From: Bacteroidales bacterium
Lineage (GTDB): Bacteria; Bacteroidota; Bacteroidia; Bacteroidales; Lentimicrobiaceae
Direction: 5' to 3'
Assembly: GCA_016709025.1 (NCBI GenBank)
Contig: JADJEQ010000030.1
Span: 1-37,427, forward strand
DNA length: 37,427 bases
This document shows positions 28,001 to 36,211 of the stretch, piece after piece. Under the pieces are notes generated by a model. That model was not told the origin of the DNA and searched no databases. It worked only from the letters and a program-made list of their open reading frames with translations. The position numbers were made by a program, and so were the translations under genes. Every line of letters begins with the position of its first letter. Positions within the stretch are counted from its first letter, which is position 1.

Positions 28001-29283
28001 ACCTCAAATAATGGCTGTATGGTTTTTTTGGTGCGTTTGCGGTCGGTGATGTAGTCTTCCTCTGCCAGCCCCAGGGCTGTTTTTTTCTCAGTACAGAGTT
28101 TGCCAACGGTATTGTCAACAATGTACTTTGTGATGTATTTCGGGGTATAAAAAACGCCGTCCTTTTTGCGCTTGCTTTTCGTCTTATCCACCGCCTGCCC
28201 TGCGAGCTGCGCCTTGATCTCGTCGAGTTCGTTCAGCGAATTTTCGAAGATATGGCCCAAGATATTGACATCCACTTCGCTGATAAAGTCATATTCAGAG
28301 AGCTTCATGGCATGACGGTAGAGCAGCTCATCGTCCATCTGCAGCGCATCGAGCAGTTCATCGTGCCTGAACAAACCACCGTTGTATGCATATACATCGT
28401 AACGTTTGCCCTTATAGCCGGTATTGAGGTATTCAAAATACTTTCGAAACCGGTCGTACAAGGGAATCTGCACATCGCGGTCCTGCAAATCGCGCCAGTC
28501 GGCCAGTATCAGCCTGACTGAGTTTGGCGGAAGCAGCTGCCTGTCCTCGGCAAAAAAGAGAAACAGAAAGCGATCCAGTAATTTCTGAGATTTCCTGAAA
28601 AGGGTGAGCGCATCGTACTGCGGATTCAGCGCCACCAGGTTTTGGTGAAGTTCGCGCTTGAAGCGTGAATAATCGTTGTATAGGTTTTTGGTAATGGCAT
28701 CTTCCTGGCTTACCGATTCATCCTTGATGCGTTTGGGCAGATTTTTTTCAATATTAACAAACGCCAGGCATATCCAGAGCAGTTCAAACTCCTTGAATGT
28801 CAGGGTAAACAGGTTAAATTCAATATGTTCGATGGCATTGTCGATGTAAAACCGCAGCTTTTCGAAATTGGAGGTGATCACATACACGCAATCGGGCTGG
28901 TTGTTTTTATAACCAAAGGCCTGCGATTCTACCCTGTTCAGGTCGGTGGTATCGGTTCCTTTCAGCTCGATAACGGCCACTACCCGCGGACCATTTACCC
29001 AGTTCAGGATAATGGCGCCATCCGCTTTTTTACTGTCCTTAACATTTTTGTATTCGGTGGTCAGGTTGAACGCAGGTGCGGGATTCTTGGTATAGCCCAA
29101 CACATTGACAAACAGATCGATCAGAAATTCGCCCTGGTATTGCTCTTCTTTGCTGTTGCGGATGTTTTCCTGCACTTCCGGATTGTGAAAACGGGCTGTA
29201 AACTTCGCGTAGGCGGTTTTAACAGCTTCGGAATCCTGGGTTTTCAGGTGTTTGTTGAGAACTGAATTTTGAAAGAAGGTCAT
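25088..29283 (-). CDS. Type IIG (Eco57I-like) restriction-modification enzyme with embedded transposase domain; several frameshifts
   Basis: About 1,390 codons from the ATG at 29283 (MTFFQNSVL). An N-terminal nuclease-like domain has D88 (KKADGAI) and E106-L-K108, a PD-(D/E)XK pattern. A helical middle leads to SAM motif I (DPACGSGAFL, residues ~443-452). After FNWQTEFPDVF (~555) the frame continues straight into a foreign segment (27615-26600), then returns to GGFDVVIGNPPYVQ, the catalytic motif of N6-adenine methylases. A TaqI/Eco57I-like specificity region (WFETQDSINYHEEF) and the C-terminal tail EIDRMVYELYGLTEEE follow. Frame breaks lie in the repeat array near 26820 and near 26337, 25762 and 25415; each is mended by small indels. 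Without the insert, length and order match single-chain type IIG enzymes that methylate adenine and cut nearby. Confidence 0.85.
26627..27097. repeat. Array of eight REP-like palindromes inside the restriction-modification gene
   Basis: Palindromes alternate between CAAGGGGCTGCAGCCCCTTG (26627, 26759, 26886, 27018) and CAAGGGGTTGCAACCCCTTG or near copies (26687, ~26815, 26946, 27078). Spacings between starts alternate 60 and 72 bases, a 132-base period; the unit around 26815 is 5 bases short. Sequences between palindromes are also conserved between periods. On the coding strand each palindrome reads KGLQPLV. The array follows the transposase domain directly, as REP elements accompany RAYT genes. 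Confidence 0.9.
27130..27615 (-). mobile_element. RAYT/Y1 (HUH) transposase-like domain embedded in the R-M reading frame
   Basis: About 160 codons (host residues ~557-716) read LAWHVTFVTHDTRTSARMI, then the HUH metal motif in GVDHVHMLL (H632 and H634), LVCEEEELPQIVRKLKGKSA, and the expected catalytic Tyr in NTLNYIVNNRDKHF (Y695). This order (TF strand, HUH, then YI-xx-N) is that of REP-associated tyrosine transposases and IS200-like Y1 enzymes. No start codon precedes the first strand, so it is made only as part of the host protein. No inverted repeats or target duplications were located at its ends. REP-like palindromes follow immediately. Confidence 0.85.
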
Positions 29284-29382
29284 GGAGTTGGTATTCGGGT
29301 TACTTTTCCGGTGCAATCAGGGTTAAATATCAACAAATATAACGATAATTGAACAAAAGGATCAAGCTCAAAGTCGAAAGTT
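29284..29382. repeat. AAGCTCA-type heptamers upstream of the R-M gene
   Basis: From 29363 on, AGCTCAA, AGTCGAA and similar units follow one another every 7 bases and lead into the 89-base duplication. The rest (29284-29362) is the 5' side of the restriction-modification gene. No promoter box is clear. Confidence 0.5.
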
Positions 29383-29565
29383 AAGCTCAAAGTCTAAAGC
29401 TCAAAGCTCAAAGTAAAATTTGTATTCAATATTAAGCATGCAAAATTACGCTCATCATTCCATCATTCCTTCGAAAAAGCTCAAAGTCTAAAGTTCAAAG
29501 CTCAAAGTAAAATTTGTATTCAGTATTAAGCATGAAAAATTACGCTCATCATTCCATCATTCCTT
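29383..29565. repeat. Two 89-base direct repeats
   Basis: 29383-29471 and 29477-29565 are nearly identical, with about four or five mismatches. Each begins with AGCTCAA-type 7-base repeats and ends in ATTACGCTCATCATTCCATC. No frame crosses them, and they look like non-coding intergenic duplication. Confidence 0.85.
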
Positions 29566-29849
29566 TCTTCCTTCTGAACAAGTTCAAAGTTTAAAGTAAA
29601 ATTGGTTCTTAGCTTCAGCTTCAACCCCGAAGAGACGCGAACATCGCGTTTTTACCCTGATTTTCGTGCTGAGCAGTCTCTCCCTCTTTCCCTCCCTCAC
29701 TCACTCACTAAACATCTTCTTACTTCTGACTTCCGACTTCTGACTTCTGACTTCCGACTGCAGTAGGCGCATGTCTCCATAAATCCCCCCGATTGTTGCG
29801 CAAAAAAAATAAAAATATTTTCATTTTCACATCAGCATCAGTATTTATC
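29566..29849. repeat. Non-coding stretch with ACTTCTG heptamers
   Basis: Contains ACTTCTG/ACTTCCG five times in tandem at 29722-29756, short CTCACTCACT and CCCTC runs before them, and no gene. The rest up to the Rrf2 promoter is AT-rich. Confidence 0.7.
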
Positions 29850-29882
29850 TATATTTGCATTAAATAATACCTGAAAGTATTA
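29850..29882 (+). promoter_or_regulatory. Promoter and dyad operator of the Rrf2/NO-reductase operon
   Basis: TATATTTG at 29850-29857 is a perfect -7 box. TAATAC and GTATTA (29865-29870 and 29877-29882) form an inverted repeat around six bases, between the expected transcription start and the ATG at 29887. It is a natural autorepression site for the Rrf2 protein that follows. Confidence 0.5.
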
Positions 29883-29886
29883 ATTT

Positions 29887-30303
29887 ATGTTTATCAGCAA
29901 AACCTCAGAACACGCGCTCCGCATTCTCACTTATATGGCGCTCAATTACGAAACTCAGCTATCGGCCAGGAATCTTTTTGAAGAACTTCAAATTCCGAAA
30001 CGCTATCTTATGCGTTTGCTCACCGATTTATCAAAAAGCGGTTTTATTAAGGCTACCCGCGGCAGAAGTGGAGGTTATGTTTTTGCCAGGTCACTTGATA
30101 CCATCTACTTTTCTGAAATCATCGATTCGGTTGAAGGACTCTTACCCTTCGAAGGTTGCGTATTGGGCAGTTCAGTTTGCCCGGTTGATAAACCATGCGC
30201 CATGCATCAGATTTGGGAAAAACCAAAGCAGACATTTCTCGAAACTTTAAAGACAACGACACTTGCCGATTTAAGAAGCGGTAAAAATATCCGATTACAA
30301 TAA
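29887..30303 (+). CDS. Rrf2-family regulator, NsrR-like
   Basis: 138 residues. The winged helix (TSEHALRILTYMALNYE, then RYLMRLLTDLSKSGFIKATR and GRSGGYVFAR) is followed by three Cys in GCVLGSSVCPVDKPCAMHQ, the FeS-cluster ligands of the IscR/NsrR group. NsrR-type members sense nitric oxide through the cluster and repress NO-detoxification genes. The gene lies 41 bases before a two-subunit heme-copper-type enzyme and shares its promoter, so NO control of that enzyme is the likely purpose. The exact ligand (NO, redox, iron) is inferred. Confidence 0.85.
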   Translation: MFISKTSEHALRILTYMALNYETQLSARNLFEELQIPKRYLMRLLTDLSKSGFIKATRGRSGGYVFARSLDTIYFSEIIDSVEGLLPFEGCVLGSSVCPVDKPCAMHQIWEKPKQTFLETLKTTTLADLRSGKNIRLQ

Positions 30304-30344
30304 TCAATAAAACAAATTCATCATTAACCCTAAAACGAGAATTT

Positions 30345-30890
30345 ATGGTAGACTCGAACACCGTCCTTCAGGGACAAACATTAATTTACACATTGTATGT
30401 GCTTGCAATCCTGGCGTTGATGGGGTGGTTCGCATATCGTGTAACTACCGAAGGCCCTTCGAAAGTGAAGCCGGCTTTCTTTTACACTTTTGTTGGATTT
30501 CTGGTCCTGCTGGGTGTAACAATCCATATGGTTACCCTGCATACCATACCCTGGAAACCCATGGATATGGACAGGGCAAATATCAAAGCCGACAAGGTAT
30601 TTGACATCAGTGTGCAGAACCACAAGTTTCAGCTTCCGACTGAGAAAATGGTGGTTAAAACCAATGACAAGGTTTTGTTCAATGTAAAATCAGGTGATCT
30701 CACCTATGGATTTGGTTTGTTTCGCAACGACAATACCATGGTTTTCCAGATGCAGGTTTTACCGGGTCATAACAATGATATTTTATGGCAGTTCGACAGA
30801 CCCGGCGTTTACTCGATCCGTTCAACCGAGTACTCAGGCCCTGCCGGTGTATTTATGATTGAAAAGGATGTGGTGGAAGTAATAGATTAA
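30345..30890 (+). CDS. Heme-copper oxidase-like subunit II without CuA site
   Basis: 181 residues with two N-terminal membrane helices (YTLYVLAILALMGWFAY and FFYTFVGFLVLLGVTIHM) and a periplasmic cupredoxin-like domain. In place of the CuA His it has DLTYGFGLF. The C-x-E-x-C-x3-H-x2-M ligand loop is replaced by STEYSGPAGVFM, so both Cys and both His are gone while Met remains. As in quinol oxidases and quinol-type NO reductases, it would not accept electrons from cytochrome c through CuA. It ends 32 bases before subunit I, in one operon with the Rrf2 gene. Confidence 0.8.
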   Translation: MVDSNTVLQGQTLIYTLYVLAILALMGWFAYRVTTEGPSKVKPAFFYTFVGFLVLLGVTIHMVTLHTIPWKPMDMDRANIKADKVFDISVQNHKFQLPTEKMVVKTNDKVLFNVKSGDLTYGFGLFRNDNTMVFQMQVLPGHNNDILWQFDRPGVYSIRSTEYSGPAGVFMIEKDVVEVID

Positions 30891-30922
30891 TGTAAAAAGT
30901 GTAAACAAAAAAACTTGTTGAT

Positions 30923-32548
30923 ATGAGCTATATAAATACCTTAATGAATGGAGAACAGGGGCTTTTCAAGCATACCTCCCTCACTCCTATGCAGAAAATT
31001 ACCCTTCGTTTTGTCGTTGTCGGGCTTCTTTATTACGGACTGGTAGTAATAGAAGGGATGATCATGCGCATGTATGCTGTCAGCCCTATTGACGCAGTTA
31101 CCACAAACCAGTATTTTGCAATATTAACTGCACATCCGTTGGTTGGAATTTTTGGTTCCACCTACTCCATTGTTTTTGGGGCTTTTCTGTTTCTCGTCCC
31201 TTTCCTGATGAAAAAACCACTGTGGAGTATCAAAATGGCCAGTTGGACATTCTGGTGCATTGCCATCGGAACCTTTATCTTCTGGGCTGCCGGATTTGTA
31301 TCACATTACGCACCACTTTACACCCTTTATTGGCCACTGCCTGCCGACTTTACACAATTCAGTGTGGTTGGCGGTACATTTTTTATACTTGGGATTGCCA
31401 TTGTCATGGTTGGTACAGTTTTGTTTGTTGTTAATATTTTTAAAACCATTGTATACACACCCGATGGTTGGGAAAAACAACCTGCTGGGGCTTTAATCGG
31501 GTCGGCGATCGGATACAGCGGTTTAAAAAACCTTTTCAGGAAAAAAGAAGACCGAAAAGAACATCTCGTATCGCTTCCTGTTGCTGCTATTGCCAGAGGC
31601 ACGGTTGATGTAGCCCTGAATGCGGCAATTATACTTTTTACGGGTGTTCTGATTCTTGTGTACATGGTGGGCTCCTTACTTGGATTTGATCTGAAAGAAA
31701 CTGCCGTTGATGCATTGCTGTATAAGAACTGGTTCTGGTGGGGTCTCGACCTTATAGCAGATGGTTTGGTGCTGATATTTGTTGCCGGAACCTGGTACCT
31801 GCTTGCTACCCTGATCACCGGCAAAAAACTATTTATGGAAAACTGGGCACGCGCTGCCTTGCTTCTCGAACTGGTAGTATCCTGGACAGTTTGGTCGCAT
31901 CACCTGATGAGCGACCAGGCTCAACCCGGTTGGTTAAAAGTTGTTTCAGGTGAAATGGTAACTGCTTTCGAGCTTATTACGCAAGGACTGGCTTTCTTTA
32001 TTACTCTCGCGACTTTATGGAGCGCGCGACCTCTGAAAATGTCGAATCCATTGAAGTTCCTCTTAGGTGGATTGCTTGGATTTGCATTGGCTGTTCCGGC
32101 AGGTATTATGCAGGCCGACCTTGGATTGAACCGCATTTTACATAATACACAGTGGATCATCGGACCACACGTTCATGTTGCTATTCTAATTGGTTTAAGT
32201 ATGACTTTGTATGCTGCGATTTATTTCCTGTTACCAATTTTAACCAATGGTGCAAAGCTTTACAGTCAGAAATTGACCAATATTCATTTCTGGTGCCACC
32301 TGCTGGGAGGTATCGGAATGGGAGCCTTTATGGGCATGGCCGGATTGCATGGAATGCTAAGGCGTACTTTGTATATCAATGGTGAATTCATGCCTTACAT
32401 GGTACTTGCTGCAATTTCCGGAGCGTTGCTGTTTATTGCTTTCGTCGCATTTCTCTACAACATTATCATGACTGTGGGAATCAACGGTTTGTTGGGCATT
32501 TTCATGGCTCCCAAATTGAAAACGACTGATTTGCTGCCTAAAGCATAA
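30923..32548 (+). CDS. Heme-copper oxidase superfamily subunit I, probable nitric oxide reductase
   Basis: 541 residues, twelve or more membrane helices, intact. Heme ligands are present: H71 (LTAHPLVG, low-spin), H416 and H418 (GPHVHVAI). Two copper/iron-B ligands are present: H326 and H327 (VWSHHLMS). The third, normally His in helix VI (oxidase GHPEVY, NorB HLWVEG), is replaced by Asp in GLDLIADGL (D276, with D280 where NorB has Glu). The oxidase Tyr is absent. With the CuA-less subunit II, the Rrf2 regulator and the nitrite reductase and NO-repair genes nearby, I infer an NO reductase of a non-standard family. A high-affinity oxygen reductase is less likely without the Tyr and third His. 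Confidence 0.8.
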   Translation: MSYINTLMNGEQGLFKHTSLTPMQKITLRFVVVGLLYYGLVVIEGMIMRMYAVSPIDAVTTNQYFAILTAHPLVGIFGSTYSIVFGAFLFLVPFLMKKPLWSIKMASWTFWCIAIGTFIFWAAGFVSHYAPLYTLYWPLPADFTQFSVVGGTFFILGIAIVMVGTVLFVVNIFKTIVYTPDGWEKQPAGALIGSAIGYSGLKNLFRKKEDRKEHLVSLPVAAIARGTVDVALNAAIILFTGVLILVYMVGSLLGFDLKETAVDALLYKNWFWWGLDLIADGLVLIFVAGTWYLLATLITGKKLFMENWARAALLLELVVSWTVWSHHLMSDQAQPGWLKVVSGEMVTAFELITQGLAFFITLATLWSARPLKMSNPLKFLLGGLLGFALAVPAGIMQADLGLNRILHNTQWIIGPHVHVAILIGLSMTLYAAIYFLLPILTNGAKLYSQKLTNIHFWCHLLGGIGMGAFMGMAGLHGMLRRTLYINGEFMPYMVLAAISGALLFIAFVAFLYNIIMTVGINGLLGIFMAPKLKTTDLLPKA

Positions 32549-32557
32549 ACCGATACC

Positions 32558-32579
32558 AAGAATTACTCAGGTAATTCTT
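32558..32579. terminator. Hairpin after subunit I
   Basis: AAGAATTAC and GTAATTCTT pair perfectly around TCAG, ten bases after the stop. There is no strong T-run, so the call is tentative. Confidence 0.45.
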
Positions 32580-32589
32580 ACACGATTAA

Positions 32590-32671
32590 AAGAACGGATA
32601 AACACCTTCAGGTTTAAACAGAATTGATAAGAAACTGTTAGAGTCATTATACGAAGTGTTTATCTGTTCTT
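32590..32671. terminator. Long inverted repeat between convergent genes
   Basis: AAGAACGGATAAACACCTTC (32590-32609) and its near-complement GAAGTGTTTATCTGTTCTT (32653-32671) can form a ~19-bp stem with one mismatch and one bulge. It lies between the convergent NO-reductase and SCO genes and may be a bidirectional terminator. Confidence 0.5.
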
Positions 32672-32746
32672 GTTTATAATGCACTTGTGGTTTTGTTATT
32701 AAAATTATACAATAGCTAAATTTCTTCGTTCCCCGATCTCTGCATT

Positions 32747-33361
32747 TTATTTTATTAATGTCCTGATGGCCTTGATCGTTGCCTCCTGTTCAACGGCAAA
32801 TCCGTTTTGTTGCTTAACAACAACACCTTCCCGGTCAAAAACATGAATAATGTTTGAATGATCAAAGCCCCCGCTTTCCAGCTTTTTCACTTTAACACCC
32901 AGCACATTGGCAATTTCCATGGTGGCATCCGGGCTGGAGCAAATCAGCGTCCAGTTGGAATTCAGCTTATGCGCAGCAGCAAATTCCGTGAGCCTTGCTG
33001 GTGTATCCCTCTCCGGATCCATGCTGATCAGCAGAAAGCTAACCTGCTCAAGTTCCTTTTCGGATAATGAAGATTCAATACGCTGCATATCTGCAACGAT
33101 GCGGGGGCAAGCCGATTCGCAATGGGTGAATACCATGGCTGCAATCACAATTTTATCTCTGAAATGAGAAAGTTCCAACTGCTCATTTTTAGAAGAGGTC
33201 CATGCTGATGCGAGATTATAGACAGACTCACCTGAAAGCTCCTTCAACGCACTTGCTGGCTTTTCACTGCTGCAACAGCTTTTTGTTTTAACCTCCGGAT
33301 TTTTGTTACACGACACCAATAAAATCGCACAGAGAGTAATTGTCAGAATTGATTTTTTCAT
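32747..33361 (-). CDS. SCO1/SenC-type copper chaperone lipoprotein
   Basis: 204 residues from the ATG at 33361 (MKKSILTITLCAILLVSC, lipobox Cys). The thioredoxin-like fold carries the copper-binding Cys pair of FTHCESACPRIVADM (C-x3-C) and the conserved His of DHSNIIHVFDREG. SCO proteins deliver copper to CuA or to other cuproenzymes in the periplasm. Subunit II here has no CuA, so the nitrite reductase beside it is the more likely client. The frame is open further upstream, but those residues do not look like part of the protein. Confidence 0.85.
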   Translation of the reverse strand: MKKSILTITLCAILLVSCNKNPEVKTKSCCSSEKPASALKELSGESVYNLASAWTSSKNEQLELSHFRDKIVIAAMVFTHCESACPRIVADMQRIESSLSEKELEQVSFLLISMDPERDTPARLTEFAAAHKLNSNWTLICSSPDATMEIANVLGVKVKKLESGGFDHSNIIHVFDREGVVVKQQNGFAVEQEATIKAIRTLIK

Positions 33362-33392
33362 GATTGTAATTTTTGTTTTAACTACCAGATTT

Positions 33393-34158
33393 TTATTTAA
33401 CACACCTGAATCCGAGATTGGCGACACAGTATTTTGCCTTTACACTTGAACGCATGGCAAAACGCATAAAGGAAGCGTAGTTATTTATATCCTTCGAGGA
33501 AAACGAACCACCACCGCAGAACATGGTATTGTCCAGACTGCTGTTACCGCGAGATTCACCGGTAGTCAACGCACTGTTAAAGTCATACGTCCATTCCCAG
33601 ACCAGACCATGCAGATCGAAAACGCCGTAGTAATTCCTGAAAGTTGAACCAACTGAAGGCAATGTTTTCGGATTGGGTTTGGTAACCCAGTTTAAAACCC
33701 ATTGGTTGAAACCGGGATCTTTGCTGGCATCGGCCATGGTTTCACTTGCCCTGGCCGCCAGTTCCCATTCTGCAGTTTCGGGCAGTCGTTTGCCCTGGCA
33801 TTCACAGTATTTTTTGGCTGCAAACCACGAAACATTTACGACAGGACTGTTTGCGATGTTTGGATTAAAGGTCAGATCCGAATCTCCATTGTTTCAAATA
33901 GTTGCTATCAGCAAAAAGGCTTTTAACCTTACTTTTACTCCATCCGGGATTTGCTTTTACAAAAACAAGGAAATCATTATTGGTTACCGGATAAACATCC
34001 ATCTCAAAACTTTTCACCGCTGTTTGCTGAACATCATTGGAATACAATGGAATGTATGAACCACCATTGATAGTAACCATAGCAGATGCAGAGGATTTTT
34101 GCTGACAGAACCCCGTTATTGTCGTTAAACATGTTAATACCAGCATCAGGGTTTTCAT
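33393..34158 (-). CDS. nirV: SUMF1/formylglycine-generating-enzyme-like protein, NirV-type, one frameshift
   Basis: About 254 residues. After a signal peptide (LMLVLTCLTTITGFCQ) come MVTINGGSYIPLYS, then SFEMDVYPVTNNDFLVF, VVNVSWFAAKKYCECQGKRL (Cys-x-Cys as in FGE-like sequences), PETAEWELAARA, DLHGLVWEWTYDF and CGGGSFSS. Proteins of this type next to nirK are called NirV; their role in nitrite reductase maturation or activity is suspected, not settled. One base change near 33893 joins the two parts (GDSDLTFNPN). It starts one base after the nirK stop, so it is in the nirK operon. Confidence 0.75.
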
Positions 34159-34159
34159 C

Positions 34160-35600
34160 TTATTTTTTCCTGATTTTTGCCACATCAGCTGCATGAATTT
34201 CGCCGCCTTTGTTTCCAAAATTATTGAGCACATAAGTAGCAACAGAAGCAATCTGGTTATCACTCCAGGGTTTGTTTCGGCATTACGCTATTGAACGGTT
34301 TACCGTTAACAGTAACCGGTCCTGTTAAGCCATGGTAATTACCTGAATAATTTTTTCAGGATTAGCGGCAAAATAATCAGATTTTACCAAAGGAGGAAAC
34401 GCCTTTTCAATTCCTTTTCCATCTGCCTGGTGGCATGCCTGGCATGTTGAAGCATACAGGGCTTTCCCCATCTCCAGTTTCTCAGCTTTTGTCAGTGGTT
34501 TAGCATCCTCAGCATCTAGTTGAAGGCATGGTTTGAACAGCCCCTCCTTCGGGCTGGTAAATCCTGTCATCCTGTTGTCCTGAGAAAATCATTTTATTTT
34601 CAGGACCATCAACCTGAATTATGCCTAAAGCTCCTTTGTTGAATGCCCTGAAAATGGCATGGTCAACCATAATGAAATTACCGGGAACCTCAAGTTTAAA
34701 TTCAGTGATAGCCGAACCACCAGGAGGAACAAGCGTTGTTTGTACATTGTGATTTTGCGTGCTTCCACCTTCCGGATAAACATTATCGAATATTTCACCG
34801 ATCACATGAAAACTGGACGTGAGTCCGGGTCCACCGTTTCCGACAAACAATCTTACCGTTTCTCCAACTTTGGCCTTTAATGAATTATCACCGGTTAATG
34901 CACCAACTTTCCCGTTAAACACAACATAATCCGGATTTTCCTCCAATGCTTTTTCCATGTCGAAGGCTGAAACCAGACTCGCCATAGCTGCCCCTCGTGT
35001 AAAATCGCCCTGACAAACATAAAATTCCTTATCAACTTTTGGCAGGCCCTCTTTGGGTTCAACCAGGATCAAGCCGTACATTCCATTGGCAATGTGCATC
35101 CCAACCGGTGCAGTTTGCACAATGATAGATAAAAAGACCTGGATTTAGCGCTGTAAACGAAAACTGAGTTTCGTGTCCCGGTGCTGTGAATGTTGAAACC
35201 GCTCCGCCTCCGGGTCCGGTAACTGCATGAAGATCAATATTGTGAGGCAGTTTGCTGGATGGATCATTTTTTAAATGAAACTCAACCAGATCGCCCTCGC
35301 GTACACGGATAAATTTTCCGGGAACCTCTCCGCCAAATGTCCAGAAATTGTATTTCACCCCATCCATCATCTCCATTTCCTTCTCGATGACTTCAAGGTT
35401 CACAATCATTTTTGTGGCATAGTCGCGGGTAATTGGTGGAGGTACATCCGGTGCAAAGGTAAGTACAGCCACTTCTTCGCCTTTAATTTCTTCGCTGGTT
35501 AAGTCATCCGGCTGCCGGCTGTTTTTACCGCAACCTGTTAGTATGATAATTGATGCAATAAAAGAAATGCGGTTGTATTGATTCGATTTCCGGATTTCAT
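34160..35600 (-). CDS. nirK: Copper nitrite reductase with C-terminal cytochrome c domain; several frameshifts
   Basis: Starts near the ATG at 35600 and needs frame repairs near 35580, 35125, 34535 and 34300. A lipobox Cys (SIIILTGCGKN) anchors it. Both cupredoxin domains keep their ligands: type 1 and type 2 His in LPHNIDLHAVTGPGGG, the HC pair of FIYHCA, His/Met of GMHIANGMYG, and type 2 His in SFHVIGEIFD and VDHAIFRAFNKG. After the NirK end comes a cytochrome c domain with STCQACHQADGKGI (heme motif CxxCH), FNSVMP as the likely axial-Met segment, and a tail ending at 34160. It would reduce nitrite to NO outside the inner membrane, with the fused heme as internal electron donor. Three-domain NirK proteins are known elsewhere. 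Confidence 0.85.
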
Positions 35601-35618
35601 GATGTAAAGGTTTTTGGT

Positions 35619-36201
35619 TTAATTCACTCTGGGAAGTTTCAAAAGGAATAGATCCAGGTTGTATAAATGCCGCCAGGAGATCGATCATTGCTACATAGTC
35701 ATCTTTGCTGTGGCCGTTTTGCCGCTTATCTTCCACTTTCGCAAAATCACGCATCAACAATTCCTGCTCGGCAGGTGTGAATGCTTTATCAGCCATGAGG
35801 AAAAGCACATTATTTTCTTTTCTGATATGGTTTTTCAGCAGATCTGCATAACCCAGCATATTGCTGTAAATGGTACTTAAAGCAACCCGTTCCCCTTGTT
35901 TAAACAGCAAAATATTATCAGTCATTCCTTTTACATAATTTCTTCCCATTATGTGCTCGTGGAGCATCATGGCCACGGGTCCTGATTCATTTGAGAAGCC
36001 CTTTTTAACCATCAGTGCGAAAAGTAATTGCTCTTCTTTTGCATGATGTAGTCCATCAGCAAATTCACGGATCACTTTTACAATCGTTTCAAGGTGCTCT
36101 AAATTTGGATCCCTGGATTCGGTAATCCGCTCCATGACTCCGATCAGGCGAAGTATATGCACATGGTCATTTTCGAGGTTTTGGGTTGCTGTTGTCATCA
36201 T
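35619..36201 (-). CDS. Hemerythrin-like protein upstream of nirK
   Basis: About 190 residues from MMTTATQNLENDHVHILRLI; His/Glu residues are spaced as in the hemerythrin fold (ENDHVHI, LHHAKEEQLLF, MLHEHIMG, NHIRKENNVLF). Such proteins bind a di-iron site that handles O2 or NO; here, between RIC and NirK, an NO/O2-related role is likely. The uninterrupted frame runs on without a stop into the nirK signal peptide (stop 35059). I place the end near 35619, where the neighbouring frame stops, because a separate nirK start with its own signal sequence follows. Confidence 0.65.
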
Positions 36202-36211
36202 CGTTTCTGGT

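Noticed and set aside
30345..30890. Nitrous oxide reductase or CuA oxidase subunit
   Set aside because: The CuA ligands are all missing and there is no CuZ-type seven-bladed propeller.
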